NCBI GenBank assembly: GCA_051453625.1
Contig: JBOZIK010000001.1
Location: forward strand, 108,535,399-108,599,398
From: Welwitschia mirabilis
Taxonomy: Eukaryota; Gnetophyta; Gnetopsida; Welwitschiales
DNA length: 64,000 nt
Reading direction: 5' to 3'
The position numbers were made by a program, and so were the translations under genes. Within the stretch, counting starts at the first letter, position 1, and each line of letters starts with the position of its first letter. Of this stretch, positions 47,250-59,024 are shown one piece after another. Below the pieces are notes generated by a model. The model ran no database searches. It worked only from the letters and a program-made list of their open reading frames with translations, and was not told where the DNA came from.

Positions 47250-48520
47250 AGCATGTTTAGAGATTTCTTGTAATAATTTCCTTATTTTAACACACTATAG
47301 GAACTTTTAGTGATGTTGTTAGGTAAGTTTTATTTCTCTAATTTGATCATTTTTTAACGCATTGATGTGCTTAACATGTTATCATTATTTATTGCATTAT
47401 TAAAATTAGATGGTTTTACTTTTAATTCATGATTATTTTATTCATTATCATCCTTATCATCTTGCACATAAGAAGAATTTTCTATATAAGAATCAACAAC
47501 TTTCACACTTATTATTTCTTCTATGGTTAGATCTTATTTGTTAAAAACTTTACAAGATTTATTAACCATAGAATATCTATGGAAAATACCATCATTAACC
47601 TTAATACTAACCTTTATAAGTTAAATTTTTATTTATAATATAAAATTTATATTGAAAAATGTAAAAATATCTTACTAAGAACTCCTTACCATATTATAGC
47701 TTATGTGAAGACTTAATTGTGAATTATCAACATCACTTGAAACATATTAGGAAATTTTACATCTTTAGTAAAAAATGATAAGCTATATTTTAATCATGTA
47801 AAATAATTCTTACCATTTTAGTTACCTATCTATTTTTACATCTTATAACTCTATTTTATTACAATATCCTTTGAGAAGAGGATTGATGATGTATCATATG
47901 TCAATCATAGAATTCCTTAAAATGTGCACTCTTGAGTTCTTCATCATTGTCACTTATAATAATTTTAATGTGCTATTATTTATCATTATTTAACCTAATG
48001 TAAAACCTAGAAAAATGGTTAAAATCATCATCCTTATGTGCAAGAGAGACTATCCACGTAAAGAAAACGTAATCATCAACAATGGTAAATAGTATTACTT
48101 CATTTCAAAACTTTTTATTTTGAGGCCTAACTATGTCAAGATGAAGCATATCTAAGAGGAAAGAAGATGAACTTACCTTGATTACTTTCCTTTTAATTAG
48201 GTATCATAAACCTATTTATTAAAGATTTTAATATTATAAAGACTTTTTTATATAACAATATTTGTATTACCTCCATTTTCATATGTCCAAGACTCTTATG
48301 CCAAATATTTACAGTACTATAGTAATGAATTTATATCTCTTGGGTAATCTACCACATCCTATAACATTAATAACTTTGATTAGAACCTTAGCATTATTAT
48401 CAAATGAAGCAACATTATTGACTTCATTAATAAGAAAGGTGAAAATTGATCTATTGTAGAACCCTAAACTGAATAGGTTGGAGATGAAATAAGGTTTGGT
48501 TTTCCTAATTAAAATCTCAT
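47250..48520 (-). pseudogene. Copia element H: pre-integrase and integrase remnant
   Basis: On the minus strand the pre-integrase block (LGHMKMEV near 48290) is followed by LDMLHLDIVRP (48155-48125, first catalytic Asp), a FTIVDDYVFFTWIVSLAHK segment near 48085-48030, IIISDNDEELKSAHFKEFYD near 47960-47905 (second Asp) and MVRIILHD near 47805. It continues with a worn C-terminal portion to about 47450. It differs in wording from copia element 1 and carries more stops. Protease should lie above 48520, but I cannot recognise it, and the 3' part is broken by the LINE. Confidence 0.7.
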
Positions 48521-48877
48521 ATTAAAGTGAAACTTAAGATTACATTAATGTTCCAAAGAATCTTTATTTATAAGGCATTTTTACTAGGGAATATATCCAT
48601 GATTATGTATATATATTTTTGATTAGAATTAATGATAGTTTTTAATAGAAGATTATCAAATTTTATTATTTAGAATTATATTATAATATTCATAATTTTA
48701 ATAGTTCAAATAATAGGGGTTTCACTTCCAAGAGTTCAAATTATTGAAGGAAATTATAAGTTTAAATTGAAGGAACTTAGGTTACAAACATTATTTAAGT
48801 GTATTAGCATCCAAGTTATATATATATATATTTATTTACTATTACTATTAGCTTTAACAAAGTAAAAAGGATTTGCA

Positions 48878-48952
48878 CTTCCACTGGGAGTCGAACCTAT
48901 GCCTTATTGTTAAAAAATTTACAATTTAACCATTACACCAAGGCACATTTAT
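48878..48952 (-). tRNA. tRNA-like sequence, probable tRNA pseudogene or SINE head
   Basis: The minus strand carries an A-box-like TGGTGTAATGGTTA and, about 35 bp on, a perfect B box GGTTCGACTCC. The T stem has at least two mismatches and I cannot pair the acceptor stem well, so a working tRNA is unlikely. Flanks are AT-rich, with no recognisable SINE body. Confidence 0.4.
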
Positions 48953-50129
48953 TTGAAAAAAAAATTTACTAGACAATCAAGTAATATCTAAAAATGTGTT
49001 TAAGTAGTCAAATAACAAAAATGTCATACATTAAGATCTGACTCACTTATGAGAAGAGACAATTATAAAAACACTTAATGAGACATGTTGAAGGTTTTAA
49101 TAATAGTGGATGCATGCCATGGTTGTTTGCCATACTAATCTAGAAATAATATCTACATTATCTAATATGAATAACAAGTCATAATGACATTTTAATGATA
49201 GGCTAGGTTTTATGGTTTTATCCATTTCACATGAATATTTGGCTCTCCCATTTTCCTCTAACCATAACAAGATTGAATAAGAAGCCATGTAGAAAAGGGA
49301 AAAACACAAGCTAGAATTCCCATATGCAGGAATATTAACCATTAAAACATATACTCACCCTTATCTAATGCAAGAGTATGAGTATAAAAAGACGTTGTGG
49401 TCTATAAGGCATTATATAAGAAACAATAATGTATTAGAAGCATAATCCTAAGTTTTCTTATAAAGGTAAAGATATTTTGACCATGTTGATACATTTATAT
49501 TCCTTTGACTATAAATCAATGTATTGTTATCACTTATTTCATCTCAATAATGGATGATTACTCAATTGTCAGAATGTAATTCATGTAAATAAGGAAAAGA
49601 ATATATTGGAGGAGGACATCATTAAGATGGATTTAATGTCTTTGTTATTTAGAAAATTCTTCATGATGCTCAAGATGAAAACAGAAGCAGTCAGATAAAA
49701 GGCCTTACCTATTCACCTTAAGGAATTTGGGTGATGGTCTAAGTAAAGGTATGATCTGAGAGGTAGTACTCCTAAAGGAAACATGAACTCTGATAAGTAG
49801 ATCAATGGTGAAGACCCAAGTGAAGTGTGAGGAGATTGCTAATGCATTAGCAATAGAGAAAAAACTAGATGATCTTTTTCTTTTAGGAAATCTTAAATAT
49901 AATGAGAAAGTATTAGACAGGAGATTAATTAAAAGAATTTTTTTAGAAGAGAATGATCGATGCACCAGTCTGAATAAATGGTTGCATACGTATCAAATAA
50001 GTGAGCAACCATTTCATGTAACTAGAATGCACCTGCTCGATAATTCTTGAATTAATAGTTTACTAGTGTTTTGGCCTGAGAATGTATTTCTTCTTAATAG
50101 TTTAGAAACATCTACTAATGTACATGTCT
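48953..50129. other. No recognised gene; one unassigned frame
   Basis: The plus frame 49805-50050 (81 codons, starting MVKTQVKCEEIANALAIEKK) has balanced amino-acid use and is more coding-like than its surroundings, but I cannot name a family. The overlapping minus frame 49705-49965 is its shadow. No promoter, splice or domain evidence supports a gene. Confidence 0.3.
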
Positions 50130-50466
50130 AAATATCCTTGAATTTTATTAAAAATACCCATTTTAAATCATTGAGTAAAATTTTCTAATAATATTAAAAT
50201 AATAATCCTTTACATCCTTATGCCCACTTTAGTAATTATACTCCATATTTTGTACCTGTCACATAAAAGTGTGAGATGAGAATTATGAAAATTTCATAGC
50301 TCCTAATATGATTCAAGAAAGACAAGGCAAGATAAGAATAAAGATTTTTTAAATGTCAAGGTAGGGAGGACAAAAGTAAGAAATTCAAAAACAAGTGGTA
50401 TCACAAGAACATCGACCTTATGGTTATGAAATGAGAATAATCAAATATATACTTTTTCATATTTCA
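50130..50466 (-). mobile_element. Fragment of a chromovirus C-type LTR
   Basis: 50195-50466 matches 53375-53638 almost throughout; both contain AAGAACATYGACCTTATGG and end in ATATACTTTTTCATATTTCA. The fragment ends exactly at a 100-N run (50467-50566), and the sequence after the run is not the continuation seen at 53640. So the minisatellite part and U3 are missing or lie in the gap. Confidence 0.65.
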
Positions 50467-50566
50467 NNNNNNNNNNNNNNNNNNNNNNNNNNNNNNNNNN
50501 NNNNNNNNNNNNNNNNNNNNNNNNNNNNNNNNNNNNNNNNNNNNNNNNNNNNNNNNNNNNNNNNNN

Positions 50567-53279
50567 AAATACTCAATAATTATCCAAGGTCTTGAGCTAA
50601 ATTTCTAGGTTTATATCATACATTGGTTACATTTAGAACCTAACTTACTATTTGTATGTGTATATATATATATATTATATACCACATCTAGCCCACATGT
50701 TTCTTATGTATGAGCTTTTCTGACTAAGAGAATTGTAAAGTGTAATTTATGTTTTATTTCATAAGTGGATTGAAGTTGAGTTATATAGCAAAAATCATTA
50801 ACTTATGACTCAAACCAAGGATCTTGGAGTTCCATTTCTAATGTGATACCCATTCTTACGTTCATCTTTTACCTGCCCTTTTTTTTTAGATCTACATTAT
50901 AATTAGGCTTAAGTTTTCCTTATGTAAATAAAATTCATTTCCAACACGGTTCATAGATACTGTGCTTCTGAGTTTACCATAGATCCAAAACTAAACCTCT
51001 GAAATATGCAGACAATTGCGGAAGAGGCCTAAATTGGAAATGAATTTCGCAAAGGAAATGGTGGTTTTGGAAAATGCATTAAGATGGCTACGCAGTAAAG
51101 TAGCTACATCAAATTTGCACTGCTAAGGTAGCTGTGCTTTTTACAGAGATGAGGTATCAAAGTTTCACATTTAAATCTGTTTAAGGGAAGAGGAAAAACA
51201 CAGAATAGAGGGCAGACAGGTGACAAAGGGATCACTAAAAGAAATGGTTGATCAAACTTGCTAAATAAAAACTTCTATCCATATCTCCTATGTTGAAAAA
51301 TGACAACATTTCCCAATTTACATTAACAGTATGCTTTTGATAACACTAATCAACTCTATCTATCCTTTATTTGCAGATACATGATTTGAAATCATCGCCC
51401 CATGATGTTTGCAGTCATCTCCATAACTGGCTTGTGCCGTGACTATGAAATAGGGAGTAAAGTTTTTTAAGGAAAAGTGTGGTTGTCTACGATGCATTGG
51501 CCTTCAACGTCAACAACATGCAGAATTTTAAAGACAAAAGATCTGCCGCTCAAATACAAAGATCTATCTACTAAATACCACATATGTTAATTATAAAGGA
51601 GGCATTTTATTATGTGATTCATTGATGTGGAAGGGAATGAATTCAGTTTTCTGGATGAATAAAAATGCAAGGTGAGTGAGAGAGATAAGTAGGAGGTGAC
51701 AAAAATAAAAGACTTTTACCAATAAAGATAGAAGGAAGGGGTAAGAATGGCCTTAGTTAAAATCAAGATGTAATACTTAAGGCAGATCTTTTAAAGGATA
51801 AGCATTTAGGTTGTATGTTTGAATACATAGAAATGCTTGGAGATAAAATCATGGATAAGAAGAAATTACACAGATGAGATGAAATGAAGAGCGAAGGTAC
51901 ACGATGAAAGATCAGGTCTAGAAATTGAAAATTTTTTGAAATGTAGGCTAGAGTTTGAAAGGGGCATAGGTGAAGGAAGATGAAGAGGCAGAAAATGAAA
52001 TGACAGATTGATGAGGAATACAATACATTTCCTACGGAAGATACAAGGATTAGAGCAATACAACATCACATTCAAAGGAGCAACGTGATTGATTCATAAT
52101 GCCTAAAACATATAATGCTTGGGTAATGTAAATTATTGTGACTATTAAACTTGGAAACTGTTGACCCCATATTTTGAATGCTTTTTGAAGAATTTTCTTG
52201 CTTGTGTTTTGCCTTCATTGTGATAGCTTATTTTTGCCTGCATTTTCATACCGTTGCATTTCTTCTAATAAGAACAACTCTTAAATCTTTTAGTATTAGC
52301 CTCTAATCATGTAAAATGCATTTTCCCTTCAAATAAATCAAGGATCAGCCAGTAGGATTGAACTCCAGTTACACCAATCCTTGGCCCTAATCAATGAGCA
52401 CTATCATAATGGCTTAAAGGATATTGATAGTGTGCTAAGAAGTTTGGTCAGTTGGTGAGTATTGAAGGTTGAAGCTAAGGCATAAAGGCTCAAGACTACA
52501 GAATTTCATTCCATTACCACTAATTACTTGATGGTGTTATGATAATGGACAACTAATGACATCTAGTAGGTTGGAAGTCCTGTTGACAATGTGTATACTA
52601 GACCACAATAATTTTATTAAAGATGAATGAACCCTTAATTTAAATGACCTCTAATATACTTATTTATGATAGTATTGAATATCCATTAATGCCCCTTTAC
52701 ATATTATTTATTTATGATAGCATTTAAAAGTTATAGGAGGAGGGAAAGCTCACATCAAGGCCTTTAATATAACCCTTACTACTCAGAAACTTAATATTTA
52801 GTTGAAAACATGTTGTTTCTTATATAACTACAATGTAAGAACTAATTGTAGCTCACTATGAAAGTGATCAATAAATGGCTTTAACACCACATTTTTAAGG
52901 CAAAATTTCTAATTTATCTCCCTTAATTAGACTAAAACTTTTCAAGGAACTACTGCAAGTGGTGCATAAAATATATTATAAACTTCAAACTTTATTGAAA
53001 GTAATTTAAGATAGGGTATCAACAATTGACAACAATATAATTTCAAGGTAATTACATATCTGAATATTTCAAGCTTCTCAATAGAATTTATCAAGGAAGG
53101 CATAAAGAACATATGATCAAATTTACATATTTCAATAGTATTTTTCATGGAAGGTAATCATAATACAATGATCTATGTATAAATAAAGAAATTTCATAAA
53201 TTATAAGGATCACACATAAGGAAAAATAGAGTTTCACTATTAATGCACGTCTAATGAAATATTATTCAAGAAATGTATA
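50567..53279. other. Less AT-rich, apparently unique DNA without a recognised gene
   Basis: 51000-52350 is visibly less AT-rich and has fewer retroelement signs than its neighbours. It includes a TTTGCAG splice-acceptor-like site near 51370 followed by a CpG-containing stretch, but no frame is long enough to support an exon. Minus frames 51763-52023 and 51866-52075 overlap each other and are not supported. This could be old intron or intergenic sequence. Confidence 0.4.
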
Positions 53280-53647
53280 TCATGAACTTAAATCTAACTC
53301 ATATAATACTAAATATTTTAATATTAATAAAGGAATACAAGATCATTTAGCAAAATTCCCAATAACACTAGAGAAATAATCCTCCACATCTTTATGCCAA
53401 CTTTAGTAATGATGCTCCATATTTTCCACCTATTACATAAAGAACATGAAATAAGAATTGTGAAAATATCATAGCTCCAAGTGTAATCTAGGCAAAACAA
53501 GGTGAGACAAGATAAAGGTTTTCCAAATGTCATGGTAGCTACAATAAAGGTAAGAACTTTAATATCAAGTTGTATCACAAGAACATTGACCTTATGGTTA
53601 TGAAATGAGAATAATCAAATATATACTTTTTCATATTTCAATTACTT

Positions 53648-53985
53648 CACTACCTCATTTGGTGATCTATGAATCCCGCTACCTCATTCAGGGATCTGTG
53701 GTTCTCATCTAATATTTTCATATTTTACTCACTTTACTATCTCATTTAATGATCTATAAAGCTCACTGCCTCATTTGGCAATTTGTGGTTATCATACAAA
53801 TACATATGTATGTGTTTGTATATATATATATTTCATATTTCATTCACTTTACTACTTCATTTAGTGATCTATGAATTCCACTGCCTCATTCGACAATATA
53901 TGGGATTCTCAATTCACTACTTCATTTGATAATCTGTGAAGCCCGCTACCTCATTTGATGATCCGTGGAATTACATAACCATAAG
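53648..53985. repeat. Minisatellite inside the chromovirus C LTR
   Basis: A unit of about 30-36 bp, CTACCTCATTTGGTGATCTATG in its clearest form, is repeated about eight times with wear. Some units alternate with GAATCCCGCTACCTCATTC, and a (TA)n run sits near 53820. Confidence 0.8.
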
Positions 53986-54383
53986 ATCATAATAAATCAT
54001 GATGTTAACAGAAGTATGGTAAAGTATAATGATGAAGTATCAACTTAAGATAAGAACAACTTGAGTTTATATTAACAAGACATTAAGTACAGAAAATAAT
54101 AGTAGTTAAGACTTGGAACAAGACTAATCCTAGTTTTATCAAGCATCACATATGTTAATATTTGTATTGCAAGAAAATCAACTCAAAAAATACAATAATG
54201 AAATGCATATAAAATAAAGGATCAATAAGGAAGCAAGAAGGAATAGAATCATACTAGTATTAGATTGTGGTATTCAAGTACTTTGAAGATGTTCCAAGTT
54301 TTTAAAGCTCCTAGACTTTAAGCTTCAAGATTTAAAGGTAAAGTCTTTTTGAAAATTAAGCTATACTTGAGGGAGGAAGAACT

Positions 54384-54394
54384 TTATTTATAAT
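54384..54394 (-). promoter_or_regulatory. TATA-like box of LTR C
   Basis: The minus strand reads ATTATAAATAA about 465 bp into the LTR, followed by a pyrimidine-rich leader (CTTCCTCCCTC). Confidence 0.45.
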
Positions 54395-54879
54395 GACAGA
54401 ACATGGATAAAGTGATAGGACTCGAGAATATAAAAGGACATATCATAAGTCAATGGTAAGGTGGAGGTTTCATAACATCTCATAAAGGCTTATTTAGCCA
54501 CTAGGTTCTTTAATAATATAAAAATAATGCTTTCTATTTTATCACACCTAATTATAATAATAAGGAAAAATAAATAATAAGCCTCCAAAATTAACATTTA
54601 ATCATGCATAATTTTTAGGAGGGTGTAACAATAATAATAATTAAATGAAATCATCACCACTATAAGAATATCCTTAAATATTTATAAGTAATATTTTAAT
54701 CAAAACAAAAGAAACTCAAGCACAGTTTAATATAACACCATTTCAAGAATGTAATATTTATATTACTTTCATATTTTACTGTAATTAAATCTTTCTAAAT
54801 AATTCATTAAACTTAATCTTTGTATTTTTTAAAAGGATTATAAATATGGATGTGACATTTCTTGCCTTCTTAACAAGTT

Positions 54880-56110
54880 TCATCCTTAAAACTTGTCAAA
54901 AGATTAGGTCTCAAGTGATTAATATCTGCTTTTGTCTCCTAAGTTGCTTCTTCTATTAATTGATTTGATTACTAAACTTTATATATATATACATAGTTTT
55001 ACCTTATAAAACCATTTGTCTCTGATCTAGGATTTTAACTAGTTGAGCTCTAATTAAATAGTCTAGAAGTATATCTACTTCTTCATCAAGGATTATCTCT
55101 AATTCATAAGTCAAGGTATTTTCAATAAGGATATGTGAAAGACATTGTAAAGCATAAATAATTGAGGTGATAAAGCCAACTCATAGGCAACAAGTCCAAT
55201 TCTCTTAATAATTTGATAAGGTCCTATAAATCTTAGTGCTATTTTTTTTCTAACCAAATATAAATACTCCTTTAAAAGGCAAGCATTTCAGGTAAATGTG
55301 ATCTTCTTGTTGGAATTCTATTTTCCTCCTTTTGTGGTTCGCATACTTATCTTGATGACCTTTAACCATCTTTAACCTATTCTTAATCAATCTTACTTTT
55401 TCTTTTAGATCTTAAATGGATAGAACCCTCAAGAATCTCTTATCAACTACATCAAATCATGTAATAGGTGCTCTATAATTCTTGCCATAAAGAGCTTCAA
55501 AAGGTGCACAACATATTGATTCTTGATGACTATTGTTGTAGATGAATTCTACAAATGTCAAATGATTCATCAAAGACCCTCCAAAATATAGAATCACAGA
55601 TCTTAATAAGTCTTCTAAGATTTGGTTCATTCTTTTTGTTTAATCATTCATTTGAGGGTGAAAGACTATGCTCAAGTTTAAGTTAGTCCCCAACTTCTTA
55701 TGAAAAGAAGTCCAAAATCTTGAGGTAAACTTATTGTCTTTATTTGAAATAATCCTTTTTGACACCCCATGCAATCTTACTACATTTTTGACATATTTTC
55801 TTGTAATTCTTTTTGCTAAATTAGTTGTCTTTACTAGATAGAAGTGTGCACTCTTATTTAAGAGGTCAATTACTAAAAAATGAAATCATATCCTTCCTTT
55901 AACTTTAGTAGACGTATAATGAAATCCATCACAGCTACTTCCCATTCCCACTGTAGAATATCATGAGGGTATAGAAATCTAGCTAGATGTTGATTTTTAA
56001 CCTTAACTAGTTGGCAAATCATGCATTTCATCACATAGTCAGTAACATCAAACTTAATCCCTGGCCATCGAAAATATTGTTTAATATCCTTGTACATTTT
56101 GTTAACTCCT
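54880..56110 (-). pseudogene. Chromovirus C: integrase and chromodomain remnant
   Basis: The minus frame 55873-56097 (74 codons) is the integrase zinc-finger and core start: MYKDIKQYFRWPGIKFDV, CMICQLVKVKNQH (H-H-C-C finger end), then WEWEVAVMDFI with the first catalytic Asp. The rest of the core (55850-55450) is heavily shifted. The end at about 55000-54900 has EEAT followed by a stop and ETKADINHLRPNLL, where chromoviruses have the E-E-A-T-W-E chromodomain motif; the Trp has become a stop. The chromodomain would direct insertion to marked chromatin. Non-functional. Confidence 0.8.
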
Positions 56111-57300
56111 AAATGGATAGCATATCATATACCATGGAACTTTTTAAAAATGATTTGTTGTACTTGTTTTCCATTTGATACTATGATTCTACCTAGATAA
56201 GTAACAATTTCATTAGTTGAGATCATAAATCCTTCAATCCCTTCTTCCTTTACCTTTCTACATAAAGGGCAATCCTACTGCAAGTCATAAATCAATTTGA
56301 ATAAATCCTTTCATGAAGTTATGCAATTAATGAAATGTCTTCTTCTACTTAATGCATTGGCTACAATATTGGCCTCTTCTTCATGGTAGTTTATTATTAA
56401 ATCAAAATCCTGTAAAAATTCTACTCATATCCTTTGCATCAGATTTAAATTAGGTTGAGTATGAATGTATTTAAGGCTTTTGTGATCTATCTAGATTTCA
56501 ACTCTTTCTCCATACAGGTAGCACCTCTAAATCTTAAATGCATGAATCATAGTAGCTAATTCTAAGTCATGTACAAAATAGTTCTTTTCATGATTTTTCA
56601 ACTATCCTAATGCATAAGTAATAACTCTTCCTTCCTACATTAATACCACCCCTAATCCTTTTCTAGAAGCATTTGTATAAACTATATATGTTTTTCCTGG
56701 TTCTACCATTTTTAAAATGGATGCAGATACAAGTGCCTCCTCCAATTTTCGAAGTGCTTCTTGAATAGTNNNNNNNNNNNNNNNNNNNNNNNNNNNNNNN
56801 NNNNNNNNNNNNNNNNNNNNNNNNNNNNNNNNNNNNNNNNNNNNNNNNNNNNNNNNNNNNNNNNNNNNNAAGTATGAATGTATTTAAGGCTTTTGTGATC
56901 TATCTAGATTTCAACTCTTTCTTCATACAAGTAGTACCTCTAAATCTTAAATGCTTGAATCATAGTAGCTAGTTCTAAGTCATGTACAAAATAGTTCTTT
57001 TCATGATTTTTCAACTGTCATAATGCATAAGTAATAAGTATTTCTTCCTACATTAGTACCACCCCTATACTTTTCTAGAAGCATTTGTATAAACTATATA
57101 TGTTTTTCCTAGTTCTAAATGGATGCAGATATAAGTATCTCCTCCAATTTTCGAAGTGCTTCTTGAATAGTTCTCAACAATATTATGAGAGGGATAGTAA
57201 TATTAAAAAAGTTTGAAAAAAACCTTTGATCATATCTAGCTAAACTAAGAAAACTCCTTACTTTAGTCACTGATTCTAGATTAGGCCAATCTACCACTAC
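56111..57300 (-). pseudogene. Chromovirus C: RNase H and RT C-terminus
   Basis: On the minus strand: the frame 57115-57297 (MVDWPNLESVTKVRSFLSLA) is the RT connection. Next is the RNase H domain: a YTNASRKGLGVVLM segment near 56690 (T-D-A-S-like, with Asn for the first catalytic Asp), HEKNYFVHDLELATMIHA, IDHKSLKYIHTQPNLNLMQR near 56480-56440, and HEEEANIVANALSRRRHF near 56385-56340. The stretch contains a gap-flanking duplication (56458-56769 versus 56871-57173) in which the second copy has a small internal deletion. Confidence 0.85.
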
Positions 57301-58740
57301 TTACACTTTTTTGTTATTCATAGTAATTCCATCTTTACAAATTACATATCCTAAGAATCTACATAGAATTGATTTCTTCTCAATGTATCCAATATAATTG
57401 GTAGATGTTTTTCATGATCTTCCTTGGTTGTTGAATATATCAAAACATCATAAATAAATACCAATACAAATTGATCAAGATATGCTCAAACAATGTTGTT
57501 CATAATAGTCATAAATGTAATTGGTGTATTAGTAAGTCCAAATGATACTACTTAAAATTCATAATGATCATATTTGGTACAAAATTCTATCTTGCATATA
57601 TCATCTCCTTCTATTCTAAGTTGATGATAACTTAACTTAATATCAATCTTTGAGGAAAATTTATTGAACTTTAATTGAATGAAAAGATCTTCTATCTTAG
57701 GCAAAGAATAGCTATATTTAATTATCACCTTGTTTAACATCTTGTGTTCCACACACAATCTTAATCTACCATCCCTNNNNNNNNNNNNNNNNNNNNNNNN
57801 NNNNNNNNNNNNNNNNNNNNNNNNNNNNNNNNNNNNNNNNNNNNNNNNNNNNNNNNNNNNNNNNNNNNNNNNNNNNNNNNNNNNNNNNNNNNNNNNNNNN
57901 NNNNNNNNNNNNNNNNNNNNNNNNNNNNNNNNNNNNNNNNNNNNNNNNNNNNNNNNNNNNNNNNNNNNNNNNNNNNNNNNNNNNNNNNNNNNNNNNNNNN
58001 NNNNNNNNNNNNNNNNNNNNNNNNNNNNNNNNNNNNNNNNNNNNNNNNNNNNNNNNNNNNNNNNNNNNNNNNNNNNNNNNNNAAAATGCTATCTTGCATA
58101 TATCTTCTTCTTTTATTCTAAGTTGATGATAACTTAACTTAAGATCAATCTTTAAGAAAAATTTAGTGAACTTTAATTAATTGAAAAGATCTTCTATCTT
58201 AGGCAAAAAATAGCTATATTTAATTGTCACCTTGTTTAACATCCTGTAGTCCACACATAACCTTAATCTACCATCCATATTCTTGATAAATAAAATTGGT
58301 ATTCCCTAGGGTAAAATACTTGGTCTAATCAACTCCTTATCTAGAAGTACTATTAACTAAGTTTTTAATTCTACTAGTTCCACATAAGGCATTCTAGAAG
58401 GTACTCTAGATATTGATTCTAATTCCACTTTAAGGTTTATTTTGAAATCTTTTACTCTTCTTGATGGACATCCTAATAGATCATTTGGAAATACATCAAA
58501 ATAATCTTACACAACTATAATATCTAAAAAATTCAACTCATATTGAGGAGGATGGTAAAATTTAATAATTCTAAATAGTTATCCATTCCTAAATTCTCTT
58601 TTTATTTTCTTACCTATAAGCAGTTGTTCTGATATGGGTCCTAACAAAATTGGTAAGTTTACTTTTTTCTATAAGTATAATTTTTTAATTAATGCCAACA
58701 AGCATGAGAATTGAGGAAAAAGATGGTCATCATTCATGAT
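57301..58740 (-). pseudogene. Chromovirus C: protease end and reverse transcriptase remnant
   Basis: On the minus strand RT begins with ELIRPSILP near 58310 and [20 protein letters not shown] near 58300-58240. Then come [18 protein letters not shown] and FSSKIDIKLSYHQLRIEGDD, the last also in the second copy at 57552-57758. The catalytic box reads F-I-Y-D: Tyr (57450-57452) has replaced the first Asp, Asp (57447-57449) remains. 57581-57776 and 58083-58278 are near-copies around a 306-N run. Upstream the pre-RT stretch (DVFPNDLLGCPSR near 58470) is present. Protease is not clearly visible before sequence switches to copia D near 58740. Confidence 0.85.
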
Positions 58741-59024
58741 AATCACATTAAGAAGCCAACCTTTGCATGCAGATATCCCCACTCAAAACAGGGCAGGCGT
58801 CCCTTCTACTTTGGGGTAAATTTTATCTATGATAGGTCTCAAGCCTAGGCATCCTTACTTAAATAAGGTAGATGTCCCCTATCCATATAGGAAACATCAT
58901 TAAGAGGTCTCAGATGCAGACATCGCCATTCAAATAGNNNNNNNNNNNNNNNNNNNNCCCCTTCATTCATATTGTTTCTATTCTATAGCTGTGGCAGGTA
59001 TGGATGTTCATCCCCTTCAAGGAA

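Larger units (their letters stand above)
53280..54857 (-). mobile_element. Chromovirus C: 3' LTR
   Basis: On the minus strand, pol ends in GACAAGTTTTAAGGATGAAAC and GTTAAGAAGGCAAGAAA, then the LTR opens TGTCACATCC at 54857. A TATA-like box lies at 54384-54394. The lower border near 53280 is inferred from the end of similarity with the fragment at 50.1 kb. It contains the minisatellite at 53648-53985. Confidence 0.65.

Noticed and set aside
49705-50050. Small gene on either strand (two overlapping ORFs)
   Set aside because: No domain, promoter or splice evidence. The two frames are shadows of each other.
52330-52420. tRNA or SINE on the minus strand (AGTTCAATCC near 52360)
   Set aside because: The B-box-like phrase has no A box at the right distance and no cloverleaf pairing.
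53648-53985. CRISPR-like array of short repeats
   Set aside because: Units are contiguous and worn, without unique spacers of fixed length, and the context is a plant LTR.
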